This document shows, in pieces, positions 18,093-27,397 of a stretch of 64,000 nucleotides of DNA. The notes under the pieces were generated by a model. That model had not been told where the DNA came from. It saw only the letters and a program-made list of their open reading frames with translations, and ran no database searches. The stretch's first letter is position 1. Every line of letters starts with the position of its first letter. Source of the DNA: an uncultured archaeon (GTDB lineage Archaea; Halobacteriota; Methanosarcinia; Methanosarcinales; Methanoperedenaceae); NCBI GenBank assembly GCA_902386205.1, contig CABMIH010000041.1, positions 17,391-81,390 on the forward strand. The letters run 5' to 3'. Made by a program: the position numbers and the translations under genes.

Positions 18093-20531
18093 CTAACGAT
18101 TGGCGAGCCGTATTCGCTTATAGAAATGTATCTTCACAAAGTCGGCTACGATGAAATCTGCAAGCGCCCACCCGATTCCAAATGCTGCGAGGTTCCACCC
18201 GAGCGGTGTCATGAGGGAAAAACCATATACTGCTATCAGTACCCCAAAAAATTGGGTAGTCTCTGTAATCCAGAACAGAATCCCCGCCGGAAAAGGACGG
18301 GACCAGAAATGGTGCTCATGTGTACGCGTCAGGTAAATCGTCAGGTGTCCGGCAACCGCAAATTTCATGAACATTAGGGTCTGGATTACAGGCTTATCAA
18401 GATACATCACCTGGACAGCAACATAGAACAACAAGAAACTGAATACCACACCTACAGCGCCGATGACGCCTGCTATAATCAAAACTTTGTGCATCTCCCA
18501 GCTTGCAGGCTGGCCCATGGGTTTTGTATTGTCATAGGCGATCATCATTATAGGTAAATCGTTGAGCAGGGCAAGGATGACGATCATTACAGCGGTGAGA
18601 GGATAGAAATTGAAGAGGATGATGGAAAGTGTAAGGAATATCAATACACGTATCGTCTCTGCAATGCGGTAAGTAGCGTAGTTGTTCATGCGCTGGAATA
18701 TCTTATGACTTTCCTTGATCGCATCGATTATGACAGAAAGTCCGGGTCTTGTGAGAACGATATCTGCAGCAGATTTTGCCGCATCGGTGGCACCTGCAAC
18801 GGCAATCCCCGCATTCGCTTTTTTAAGCGCAGGGGCGTCGTTCACCCCATCTCCTGTCATGCCGACTATATGCCCCTTTTCCTGGAGCAGTTCCACGATC
18901 CGGTATTTATGTTCTGGAAAGACCTGGGCAAAACCGTCAGCGTTTTCAACGATTACCTCGGCTTCACTTTCGGGTTTATCAAGGAAGGCATCGGCAGATG
19001 CGATATTTGTTCCAAGGCCGACCTGCGAAGATATCTGCTTTGCGATAGCGATATGGTCACCTGTCACCATTTTCACATCAACGCCCAGGGATCTTGCTGT
19101 TTTTATGACTAAACCGGAGTCCTCCCTCGGCGCATCATAAATGGCAATAAGCCCGGTATATAACCAGTTCCCCGAAGAGTCTGTCCCGGCTACGCCAAGT
19201 GAGCGATGCCCGCTTGAGGCAAAAACGCTCACCAGCTCATTGACTTTGGAAGCAATATCCTCCCTGTCAGAAACCAGCGAAAGAATGGATTGCGGTGCGC
19301 CTTTTGATACTTTGAATCGAATACCATCTACACCTTCAACCGTTGCCTCGGTACGTTTTGATACAGGATCAAATGGTTTAAATGAGAGTATTTTATAAGC
19401 AGGCATTTCCTCATGTAATTTCAAGGTCTTAACCTTCCTGATTATTGAATTATCTATAGGGTCCTGATCTTCCTCCCTGGATGCCAGTGCACCAAGGAGA
19501 AGCACCTCATTTTCAGTAAATCTTCCGAAAGGCTTTACCCGCGCAATCCCAAGCTCATTCTTTGTTATGGTACCCGTCTTATCTGCACAGAGAATATCCA
19601 TCCCTGCCAGTTCTTCTATGGAAACAAGCCTGCTGACGATGGCTTCTTTTTTAGCCAGTGCTATCGCACCTACCGCCATCGTTACCGACAACACAGCAGG
19701 CAATGCCACAGGTATAGAAGCGATTGTCAGGATAAGAATGAACTGCAAGGTCTCGAGTATGCTCTCATGCCGTAAGATTGCCAAGATAAATACAATCGCT
19801 ACGAGCACGGCATCAAGTCTGATAAGATAATCGCCTATTTTGATGACCGCCTCCTGGAAGTGGCTTCGCATCTTTGTTTCCTCCACCAGCTTTGCAGTTC
19901 TGCCAAAATAAGTGTTCATCCCTGTGGTTACTACAAGCGCATCCATTTCTCCCTGCCGCAGTATGGATCCGGAGTATGCTATGTCCGAAACATGTTTCTC
20001 CACGGGCAGGGACTCGCCTGTCAGTGCTGATTGGTCTGCTAGCAGATATTCTCCCTCAGTGAGCTTGATATCAGCGGGTACGATATCCCCGAGTCGAACA
20101 CGCACGATATCCCCGGGAACAAGCCCCCGCGCCGGGATCTGAAGCCATTTTCCATCCCTCAGCACACGCGCCTGCAGTGCCAGTTTCTGTTTTAGCAGTT
20201 CAATGGCGTTCTCCGCCTTGTGCTCTTGCCAGAACCCCACCGCGGCATTTATCACAAGAAGAGCAACTATTATCGCAAAATCTTCCCAGTGCCGGATGAT
20301 GGCGGACAGAATGGCAGCGATCTCGATCATCCAGGGAATCGGTCCCCAGAAATAGCCAAGGAATTTTATGATCGGGCTGATTTTCTTTTCTGATATTTCG
20401 TTATAGCCGTTTTGCGCAAGGCGCTTTTCCGCTTCCTGGGAGGAAATGCCCCTTTCACTCGATGAAAGCTTCTGATATAATTCGGGTATGGATGCCTTAT
20501 TTGCCTCTTCAGTACTTATGCTATTGTTCAT
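18093..20531 (-). CDS. P-type H+-ATPase (plasma-membrane type, P3A)
   Basis: The 812-residue protein is full length. It has an N-terminal cytosolic cation-ATPase domain (SSSERGISSQEAEKRLAQNG), the TGES actuator loop (SALTGESLPVEKH), the phosphorylation motif DKTGT in CADKTGTITKNE, and GMTGDGVNDAPALKKAN at the hinge. The membrane end carries LNDLPIMMIAYDN, typical of fungal/archaeal proton pumps. It would export protons at ATP cost, or help pH control beside the rotary synthase. Two shuffled fragments of a closely related gene lie at 24.2 and 25.8 kb. A zinc ribbon and gdh lie upstream on the same strand. Confidence 0.93.
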   Translation of the reverse strand: MNNSISTEEANKASIPELYQKLSSSERGISSQEAEKRLAQNGYNEISEKKISPIIKFLGYFWGPIPWMIEIAAILSAIIRHWEDFAIIVALLVINAAVGFWQEHKAENAIELLKQKLALQARVLRDGKWLQIPARGLVPGDIVRVRLGDIVPADIKLTEGEYLLADQSALTGESLPVEKHVSDIAYSGSILRQGEMDALVVTTGMNTYFGRTAKLVEETKMRSHFQEAVIKIGDYLIRLDAVLVAIVFILAILRHESILETLQFILILTIASIPVALPAVLSVTMAVGAIALAKKEAIVSRLVSIEELAGMDILCADKTGTITKNELGIARVKPFGRFTENEVLLLGALASREEDQDPIDNSIIRKVKTLKLHEEMPAYKILSFKPFDPVSKRTEATVEGVDGIRFKVSKGAPQSILSLVSDREDIASKVNELVSVFASSGHRSLGVAGTDSSGNWLYTGLIAIYDAPREDSGLVIKTARSLGVDVKMVTGDHIAIAKQISSQVGLGTNIASADAFLDKPESEAEVIVENADGFAQVFPEHKYRIVELLQEKGHIVGMTGDGVNDAPALKKANAGIAVAGATDAAKSAADIVLTRPGLSVIIDAIKESHKIFQRMNNYATYRIAETIRVLIFLTLSIILFNFYPLTAVMIVILALLNDLPIMMIAYDNTKPMGQPASWEMHKVLIIAGVIGAVGVVFSFLLFYVAVQVMYLDKPVIQTLMFMKFAVAGHLTIYLTRTHEHHFWSRPFPAGILFWITETTQFFGVLIAVYGFSLMTPLGWNLAAFGIGWALADFIVADFVKIHFYKRIRLANR

Positions 20532-20580
20532 TGTTCCAGTGACATACCCCCATTTTCGTCATTTGCCTCGGCCTTCTAAT

Positions 20581-20781
20581 TCACTTTTCGAGAATAATCG
20601 CACCGATATATCCGCAGTCTTTACAGCGATACTGATAGCCCAGTTCTCCTCCCATGTAGTATACAACATTACTGGAATTACATACGGGACACATCAGAAC
20701 CGAAACAGGCTTGCTTTCCTTTTCCTCTTCCTTAATTAATTCTTCAATCTTGTCTATATCATCGTCATTTTCAATCGACAT
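20581..20781 (-). CDS. Zinc-ribbon protein (66 aa)
   Basis: The first 28 residues are very acidic and helical (DDDIDKIEELIKEEEKESK). They are followed by a single zinc ribbon with MCPVCNSSNVVYY and YRCKDCGYIGAI. It is the archaeal transcription-factor-like or accessory zinc-ribbon type, without a known role. It lies 22 bases after glutamate dehydrogenase and 50 bases before the P-type ATPase on the same strand, so it may be cotranscribed with either. Confidence 0.7.
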   Translation of the reverse strand: MSIENDDDIDKIEELIKEEEKESKPVSVLMCPVCNSSNVVYYMGGELGYQYRCKDCGYIGAIILEK

Positions 20782-20803
20782 ATAAATCTCCTAACTTGAA
20801 ATA

Positions 20804-22078
20804 TTATAAATTTCCGCGTAATTTTTCTGCTTCCAGTATCCTTTTCAGTGCAACTGAGTAAGCAGACTTTCTCAATCTGCACTTTTGTTCCTGGCACAGT
20901 GAATATACGTCATTGAAAGCCGTTATCATGGTTTTTTTAAGCTTTTCAAGAACTTTTTCTTCCTCCCAGTAATCATTATTGAGGTTCTGGCTCCATTCGA
21001 AATAGCTGACGACAACGCCGCCTGCGTTAGCAAGTACATCAGGTATCAGCATTATATTTTTATCGAAAAATATATCATCAGCATCCCTTGTCGTAGGAGC
21101 ATTGGCAAGCTCCAGCACCAATTTTGATTTTACGTTCGGCGCATTATCCCTGTTAAGCTGGTCTGATAATGCGGCAGGGATCAGAATATCACATTTGCAG
21201 GTCAGCAATTCCTCGTTCGTAATATTCTTGCTGCCCGGAAAATCAATGACGCTTCCAGTCTCGTTTTTATGTTTAATAACCGCCGGGATGAATAGGCCAT
21301 CTTCTTTTATTATGCCGCCTTTTGAGTCACTTACTGCGATAACATTATATTCTCTTTCATGCAAGAGGCGGGCCGCATTTTCTCCCACATTTCCAAATCC
21401 CTGTATGGCGATGAAGGCTTTGGATTTATCCAGATTTATCTTTTTCATGGCCTCTTCCAGAACATAGATCCCACCAAGAGATGTTGAGTAACTCCTTGCT
21501 TTACTACCCCCCAGTTCAATTGGTTTCCCCGTCACCATAGATGGTACATGTTCCCCTTTTATTCGTTCAAATTCATCAAGTATCCATGCCATGATCTTTT
21601 CATCAGTATAAACATCGGGTGCGGGAATGTCTTTAAAAGGTCCGATATAGTCTGCTATGGCTCGTATGTAACCTCTGGTAGCATGTTCAAGTTCATTCCT
21701 GCTCAGTCCCTTTGGATTAACTACCACGCCTCCTTTCGATCCTCCAAAGGGTATGTTTGCGACAGCGCATTTTAGCGACATCAGAAAAGCGAGATCTTTA
21801 ACATGATCAATAGTCAATTCAGGATGAAATCTTATGCCGCCTTTGGCTGGGCCACGAGCATCGTTATACTGCACCCTGTGCCCGATGAACATTTTTATTT
21901 TTCCTGAATCCATTCTTACGGGAAAATGAACAGTAAATGTACGCCGTGGCATATCCAACAGGTCAAGTTCTTCTGTCGACAGTCCAAGATCCGTATATAA
22001 ATCTTCTAGTTCACTCATAGCCAGATGACAGAGATTTTTGTCATCTAAATGAATTCGTTCATGATTCTTAGTTACCAC
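20804..22078 (-). CDS. gdhA: Glutamate dehydrogenase (Glu/Leu/Phe/Val family)
   Basis: The 424-residue protein shows the hexameric GDH features. The catalytic lysine region is MSLKCAVANIPFGGSKGGVVVNP, the aspartate region is PAPDVYTDEKIMAWI, and the Rossmann motif is AIQGFGNVGENAARLLHE. It interconverts glutamate and 2-oxoglutarate plus ammonia; cofactor preference cannot be told reliably. It begins at GTG behind GGAGG. Together with citrate synthase and the aconitase-family enzyme at 50 kb it sets the 2-oxoglutarate node in this genome. Confidence 0.95.
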   Translation of the reverse strand: MVTKNHERIHLDDKNLCHLAMSELEDLYTDLGLSTEELDLLDMPRRTFTVHFPVRMDSGKIKMFIGHRVQYNDARGPAKGGIRFHPELTIDHVKDLAFLMSLKCAVANIPFGGSKGGVVVNPKGLSRNELEHATRGYIRAIADYIGPFKDIPAPDVYTDEKIMAWILDEFERIKGEHVPSMVTGKPIELGGSKARSYSTSLGGIYVLEEAMKKINLDKSKAFIAIQGFGNVGENAARLLHEREYNVIAVSDSKGGIIKEDGLFIPAVIKHKNETGSVIDFPGSKNITNEELLTCKCDILIPAALSDQLNRDNAPNVKSKLVLELANAPTTRDADDIFFDKNIMLIPDVLANAGGVVVSYFEWSQNLNNDYWEEEKVLEKLKKTMITAFNDVYSLCQEQKCRLRKSAYSVALKRILEAEKLRGNL

Positions 22079-22193
22079 AATTCCATCCTCCTTATCACCG
22101 CCGATACTACGAAATTTATTAAATCACTCATTGCATCACTCCCATTTTAATAACTGTTAGAAAAGGCAATAAAATTATTGGAAGAATTGATGA

Positions 22194-22556
22194 TCACTGG
22201 CGAAGATTTGACATAGAGAGCTCAAGAAACGTTTTCAATGCTACTGCACCATTATGTACTTCATCCTTGGCCGCATAAACAAAGGTAACTGTCCCCTCTT
22301 TATTCTTTTGTTTCAGTAATTTGATCTCATCTTGTTTGCTCTCAAGTTCTTTCCAGTAACGCTTGCGGAATTCCTCCCATCTTGCAATATCATGACCAAA
22401 CCATTTCCTCAATTCTGGGCTTGGTGCGACTTCTTTTAACCAGAGATCTACAGCAACACGTTCTTTTGTAAGACCGCGCGGCCAAAGCCGCTCAACCAAT
22501 ATTCTAAAACCATCGTCTTTCATAGGCTCTTCGTAAACACGTTTCAATTTAATCAC
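22194..22556 (-). CDS. DUF488 family protein
   Basis: The 120-residue protein is a clear DUF488 member: RVYEEPMKDDGFRILVERLWPRG at the start, the LWLKEVAPSPELRKWFGHD core and FVYAAKDEVHNGAVALK at the end. Function is unknown. It starts with GTG after GAGGTG and lies 16 bases after the upstream APC permease stop on the same strand, so they are probably one transcript. Confidence 0.88.
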   Translation of the reverse strand: MIKLKRVYEEPMKDDGFRILVERLWPRGLTKERVAVDLWLKEVAPSPELRKWFGHDIARWEEFRKRYWKELESKQDEIKLLKQKNKEGTVTFVYAAKDEVHNGAVALKTFLELSMSNLRQ

Positions 22557-22572
22557 AATATTTACACCTCAT

Positions 22573-23868
22573 TTATTTGCCATCTCTCCAATTTCTATCT
22601 GCGAATTTAGTTAACTTCGATTTTAATATATGATCCTTAATATTTATTCTTATCACTATATAATAATATACAGCTCCTGCAAAGAGAACAGCACTGCCTA
22701 TTACCCAAGCATCCCATGAAAGAAATAATAGCAAAACAATACAGGTAACTATACCAAGAACCGGAATTATCCGAGGATACACTCGTTCTTTGAGTTTTAG
22801 AGCAGCGTAATTGGTAATAAGATAGTATAGCAATGAACCGAAATTTGCCAGCGCCACTGCCTGGAGCAAGTTTGTGAAAAAGACCAAGACTGTCATTGAG
22901 AATCCAAATACCAATACGGTATAATAAGGGGTAGAACGTTTATCCAGCTTCGAAAATAATTGAGGGAGCTCGCGATCTCTTGCCATTGCAAAAGAAATAC
23001 GAGATAATCCCAGAAGCGTTGTCAGAAGAACGCTCAAAGTAGCCACAAGAGCGCCAATAGAGACAAGATAAGTCAGGTTTTTGTTCACCGATTGAGCGGC
23101 ATCGGCAAGAGGCGAACCTGAGGACTCAAGCATTTTATATCCGACAAGGCCTATTGCAGTGATACTGACCATCATGTAAACAATAGTCGATATGATCAAT
23201 GCAAGAATTATTGCGAGAGGTATGGTTCTCTTTGGCCGTTTTACTTCTTCACTTACGAGAGTAATCCTTGCAAATCCCGAATACGCAAAAAATATGATTG
23301 TTGCACCCTGCATGATGCCAATTTCTCCGTTTGGAACAAAGGGTGAAAAATTGCTAATTTTTACCAGGCCAAAGCCGAAAACCACAAAAAAGGCCAGAAT
23401 GAGTAGCTTAATAATTACCAGAATATCATTGACAAGACTTGAATCCCGTGCTCCCATGTAGTTTATGAAGGTAACACCAAGACATGCCAAGGCAGCAATA
23501 AGATTTACATCCACAGGAAACGGCAGGAATAATAAAAGGTAGCTTGCAAATCCGAGACTCACAACAACACCCGTGACTACATTGGACAGAATCCAGAGCC
23601 ATCCGGAAATAAAGCCTGCGAATGGAGATATTAGTTCATGAGCAAACTCATAACCCCCTCCTTCTTTTGGGATGAATTCAGACAGTTCTGCGAAGCTCAA
23701 AGCCGTGAATGCAGAGATAACTGCCCCGATTATTAAGGATATTAACAACGCTGGGCCTGCCAGACCAGCTGCTACTCCGGTTACCACGAAAATACCCGAT
23801 CCGATTATAGCGCCAATTCCTATTGCAAAAGCGTCGAATAGTCCGAGTGTCCTTTTTAATTCAGCCAT
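22573..23868 (-). CDS. APC family amino acid permease (copy 1)
   Basis: The protein has about 431 residues and 12 membrane segments. It opens KRTLGLFDAFAIGIGAIIGSGIFVV, the substrate-binding unwound helix of APC transporters (GxGxIIGSGIF), and contains PKEGGGYEFAHEL. A close paralogue with nearly identical N-terminal half lies at 39.4 kb in a different setting. Substrate is unknown; amino acids are likely. MAELKRTL is taken as the start; ATG and TTG codons up to six residues upstream are in frame. Confidence 0.88.
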   Translation of the reverse strand: MAELKRTLGLFDAFAIGIGAIIGSGIFVVTGVAAGLAGPALLISLIIGAVISAFTALSFAELSEFIPKEGGGYEFAHELISPFAGFISGWLWILSNVVTGVVVSLGFASYLLLFLPFPVDVNLIAALACLGVTFINYMGARDSSLVNDILVIIKLLILAFFVVFGFGLVKISNFSPFVPNGEIGIMQGATIIFFAYSGFARITLVSEEVKRPKRTIPLAIILALIISTIVYMMVSITAIGLVGYKMLESSGSPLADAAQSVNKNLTYLVSIGALVATLSVLLTTLLGLSRISFAMARDRELPQLFSKLDKRSTPYYTVLVFGFSMTVLVFFTNLLQAVALANFGSLLYYLITNYAALKLKERVYPRIIPVLGIVTCIVLLLFLSWDAWVIGSAVLFAGAVYYYIVIRINIKDHILKSKLTKFADRNWRDGK

Positions 23869-24204
23869 TTTCATCCCACTTTTCAATTCCTATTAAATTA
23901 GTTACTATAATAGTATTTATCATTCAAATAAATATAGGTATCACGAATAATGCTAATATTAACTTAAGATTATAAAATTCTTCAAAAGTTCAGAGAGCAT
24001 CCAAAATTTTGGCAGGCACCGGCTATGTCCTCTTTTTTATCCTGGGAAAAAATGTTTAATAGCTTTCCATTGGTCATCGGTTAAGGATTTCTAGCTAATA
24101 AAAATTCAGCAAACACTAATTTTCACCTCGATTTTTTAGATTTCCAGTTGAAATAATCGTTAGATATCGAAGCATTTAACAAATCCAACACAGAAAATCC
24201 GCCA
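23869..24204. other. Intergenic region between permease and ATPase fragment
   Basis: It contains the permease promoter region (A+T rich, 23890-23970) and a decayed IS5-like segment described separately. No intact gene is seen. Confidence 0.5.
23959..24090 (-). pseudogene. IS5-like transposase N-terminal remnant
   Basis: The minus-strand frame reads KSLTDDQWKAIKHFFPG, a stop, then KRGHSRCLPKFWMLSELLKN. LTDDQWxxIxxFFP is the standard opening of IS5-group transposases, and KRGxxR follows it in intact copies. The internal stop and loss of the rest show it is dead. It lies about 115 bases from the broken edge of the truncated ATPase, so an insertion may have caused that break. The match is short. 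Confidence 0.45.
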
Positions 24205-24969
24205 GGCGATGGAGTAAACGATGCCCCGGCCCTGAAAAAGGCGGATGCGGGAGTCGCGGTCGCGGGCGCCACGGATGCCGCTAAATCGGCAGCCGACATA
24301 GTTCTCACAAGACCCGGGCTTTCAGTGATTATCGATGCTATCAGGGAAAGCCACAAGATATTCCAGCGCATGAACAACTACGCCACATATCGTATCGCGG
24401 AGACCATCCGCGTGCTAATATTCCTTACGCTGTCAATTATCATTTTTAATTTTTATCCGCTGACCGCAGTGATGATAGTTATCCTTGCCCTTCTGAATGA
24501 CCTGCCAATAATGATGATAGCATATGACAACACAAAACCTCTTCAGAGGCCCGCAAGCTGGGAAATGCACAGAGTATTGACCATTGCGACAGTGCTGGGT
24601 ATAGCCGGGGTCGTTTCAAGTTTCCTGTTATTTTATTTCAGTGACCAGGTGCTGCATCTTGACAGGCCCACTATCCAGACCCTCATGTTCCTGAAACTTG
24701 CAGTGGCGGGCCATATTACGATATATTTGACGCGCACAGGTGAACATCATTTCTGGTCGCGCCCATTTCCTGCCGGCATCCTCTTCTGGACAACTGAGAT
24801 CACACAGTTGGCTGGCACATTGATCGCTATCTATGGCGTTTTCATGAAACCTCTAGGATGGCAGCTTGCCGCGTTCGTCTGGGCATGGGCACTGGGATTT
24901 TTCATAATAAACGACTTCATAAAAATCCATTTCTATAAGCGAATGGAGCGACCAACGATCCATAAATAG
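24205..24969 (+). pseudogene. P-type H+-ATPase, C-terminal fragment
   Basis: An open frame of 254 codons begins abruptly at GDGVNDAPALKKADAG, the hinge motif, and continues through the last membrane helices (LNDLPIMMIAYDNTKP, HFWSRPFPAGILFW) to a normal stop after KIHFYKRMERPTIHK. It parallels the last third of the intact ATPase at 18.1 kb but differs at many positions, so it is an older relative and not a fresh copy. The phosphorylation domain, TGES loop and N-terminus are missing, and no start or ribosome site precedes it. It cannot pump; a stray membrane peptide is conceivable but unlikely. Confidence 0.85.
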
Positions 24970-25028
24970 GGGGATCCCAACACATTTCGGGGCGGTGGTA
25001 CTCGGCGATGATGTGGGTGCATTGTAGC

Positions 25029-25445
25029 TTATGCTGTGGGATATGCCTCTTTGGAATACGATTTAGCCACGACAGTCATCGAGTCTTTTAATCGTTTGAT
25101 ATTCGATTGTATTTCTTTGAATTCTTTCATCTTTTGTTTTTCAAGGTAAGCGATAATCTCTTTAAAGCTCAATTTGAGTGAGTATATCTTAAACGGTCTG
25201 CCTTTTCCCGGCTTCTTTTCTTCCCGTTCGCTTATCCAATCCCGTTCTTTCAGATCTCTCATAACAATGCTTACTTCAGGCTGGCGTAACCCTGCCACTC
25301 TCTCAAGTTCCACAGATGTAGCCTCTTTTAAATCTTTGAGGTAACCCAACGTCTTTGCTATAGGTCTGCTCAAGCCTAACGAAGTAAGTACATCTGCGAT
25401 TTCTTCGTCTTTCTCATTAAACTGTTTTCTAACTGTAGATTTCAT
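25029..25445 (-). CDS. Winged-helix transcription regulator (TrmB/MarR-like)
   Basis: The 138-residue protein has an N-terminal DNA-binding domain: LSRPIAKTLGYLKDLKEATSVELERVAGLRQPEVSIVMRDLKERDWI is the helix-turn-helix plus wing, followed by EKKPGKGRPFKIYSL. A C-terminal helix of about 40 residues probably dimerises. This type is common in methanogens. It begins at ATG behind GGGGGT. It sits alone between two dead genes, so its targets are unclear; its own promoter or the deleted neighbours are candidates. Confidence 0.72.
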   Translation of the reverse strand: MKSTVRKQFNEKDEEIADVLTSLGLSRPIAKTLGYLKDLKEATSVELERVAGLRQPEVSIVMRDLKERDWISEREEKKPGKGRPFKIYSLKLSFKEIIAYLEKQKMKEFKEIQSNIKRLKDSMTVVAKSYSKEAYPTA

Positions 25446-25504
25446 AATTACCCCCAGTATATATTCCGCAGTGATATTATTTTAATCTTTCTAAGGACAT
25501 ACTC

Positions 25505-25800
25505 ATCTTTAACCCGGTACAAATTGGGCGATATCGAACTCTCAAACCGCATGGTGATGGCGTCTATGACCCGCTGTCCTGCGATAGAGGGAACTATCCC
25601 GAATCCGCTGGCCGTCACTTATTACGCGCAAAGAGCCACAGCAGGTTTAATCATCACGGAAGGGTCACAGGTAAGCCCTCAGGGAGTCGGTTACGTCCAT
25701 ACAGGATTTCTCCGCACTTTTCAAACTATTCAATGTCTGATACGGATCCGCGCCAGACCTTTTCATACATCCAGGGAGGAAGACCTGGACCCCATAGATA
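25505..25800 (+). pseudogene. Chimeric pseudogene: old yellow enzyme with deletion, fused to ATPase piece
   Basis: From 25505 the sequence follows the old yellow enzyme gene of 5.6 kb (TRYKLGDIELSNRMVMASMTRCP, then TEGSQVSPQGVGYV). At 25698 it jumps about 466 bases ahead to the equivalent of 6269, removing the central barrel and shifting the frame; the short GTC shared at both edges suggests slippage or end joining. After the CGCACTTTTCAAACTATTCA region it switches at about 25768 to 33 bases that match the intact P-type ATPase at 30 positions (coding SREEDLDPID). The piece after 25800 matches neither. No function is expected. Confidence 0.85.
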
Positions 25801-26008
25801 AAACACCCCTGCAAACCGCAGCGCCGTGGTAATGCATTACTGAGCATGTATAGTTTTCGAATTCGGAAGTATATTAGCAAACTATAAATTAAATAACAGC
25901 TAAATACTAAATGGCAGTAAATTATTCCAAAAAAATAAGGCCGTCTTGATGCGAGTGGGACAAAGTAAGTAAATGATTGAATATTTTCTTACATTGATAA
26001 TCTTAGCT

Positions 26009-27379
26009 ATGAAAATGAAAATAATAGATGCGCCGGGAAAGAATAGCAGATATCTCCATGAGAAATCAAAGCTGATTGGAAGAACACAAAATGCTTGTTT
26101 ATATGGAATTGCGCTCCAAAGTGGAGATGGGAATCATATAACAGATGTCGATGGCAATAGATATCTGGATTTTCTTTCCGGGGCTGCTTCAAATACAATT
26201 GGATATGGCCGTAGAGATGTGGTAGAGGCATATGCAAAAACTGCTATGAGATTACAGCATTCGTGTTATATGTATACTCTTAATAAAGAGGCGATTGAAT
26301 TAGCGGAAAAATTAATTGATATAACGCCGGGCGATTTTGAAAAAAAAGTCTTGTTTGACCTGTCTGGTTCCAGCAGCATAGACGGGGCCATAAAAGTAGC
26401 GAGGAAATTTACTGGAAAAAAAGGGATTATCACATTTAAAAATTCAGAACATGGCTCAACAAGCCTTTCAATACAAGCCTCAACTTTATCGAATCTGACG
26501 GGTTTATTTTTAGATGATGGCTTTTATCACGTTACATTTCCAACCAAGGAAGAAGAAATTGTTGATATATTGGCAAAGATAAAATCATTATTTAGACAAG
26601 GTATTGCAGCAATTTTAATAGAACCTATCCAGGGGGACGCAGGAGTTATTGTTCCTCCCAAAAATTTTTTTAAAGATTTATATTATCTCTCAAAAGAAAA
26701 TGGTGTATTGTTTATAGTAGATGAAATTCAAACTTGTGCTGGAAGAACTGGCAGGTGGTGGGGCATAGAGAACTTCGATGTGGTTCCTGATATTGTTATT
26801 TGTGGAAAAGGAATTTCAGGAGGCTATGCGCCAATCAGTGCAGTAATAGGTGAAGAAAAAATGATTGATTCGTTGGAGAAAGCACAGCATTTATTTACCT
26901 ATGGAGGTCATCCGCCTTCCTGTGCGGCGACAAAAAAAGTTTTAGATATTATTGAGAAGGAAAAGTTAATGGAAAATGCATTACAAATTGGAAAATTACT
27001 CGAAAGCGAACTAAAACAATTAAAAAATTGTAATGTGGTAAAAGATTTTAGAGGAATTGGATTAATGCTAGGTTTAGATGTTGCTTCTGAAAATTTGGCC
27101 GGGATTGCAGGAATGAGATGTATTGAATATGGATTATATCCCGGATACTATGGTAAATATAATGAAGTATTGAGACTTCAGCCGCCACTGACATTGACTG
27201 AAGTTGAAGCGCTTTGGGCGGCAAGAATTATAAAAAAGGTAATCGATGAGATGGAAAATAAAGAAATTCCAAATTCTACTATTGAAAAGTATAAAAAATA
27301 TTCACGTGGCGGTATCTGTTCAACATGCTCAATAAACAGTGGATTTGAAGAAACGCTGGTTAAACACAATGCGATTTAA
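26009..27379 (+). CDS. Class III pyridoxal-phosphate aminotransferase
   Basis: The protein has about 456 residues. Motifs include DGNRYLDFLSGAASNTIGYG, the PLP aspartate in LFIVDEIQTCAGRTGRWWG, and the Schiff-base lysine in IVICGKGISGGYAPISAV. Class III enzymes move amino groups from omega-amines, ornithine, diaminobutyrate or acetylated amino acids. An in-frame ATG at 25973 would add a hydrophobic 12-residue leader; I prefer MKMKIIDAPG. The gene is strikingly A+T rich, with many AAA, ATT and TTA codons, unlike its neighbours. The next gene, an acetyltransferase, starts 19 bases later. Confidence 0.85.
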   Translation: MKMKIIDAPGKNSRYLHEKSKLIGRTQNACLYGIALQSGDGNHITDVDGNRYLDFLSGAASNTIGYGRRDVVEAYAKTAMRLQHSCYMYTLNKEAIELAEKLIDITPGDFEKKVLFDLSGSSSIDGAIKVARKFTGKKGIITFKNSEHGSTSLSIQASTLSNLTGLFLDDGFYHVTFPTKEEEIVDILAKIKSLFRQGIAAILIEPIQGDAGVIVPPKNFFKDLYYLSKENGVLFIVDEIQTCAGRTGRWWGIENFDVVPDIVICGKGISGGYAPISAVIGEEKMIDSLEKAQHLFTYGGHPPSCAATKKVLDIIEKEKLMENALQIGKLLESELKQLKNCNVVKDFRGIGLMLGLDVASENLAGIAGMRCIEYGLYPGYYGKYNEVLRLQPPLTLTEVEALWAARIIKKVIDEMENKEIPNSTIEKYKKYSRGGICSTCSINSGFEETLVKHNAI

Positions 27380-27397
27380 ATTGGAAAGTGAGGAAAA

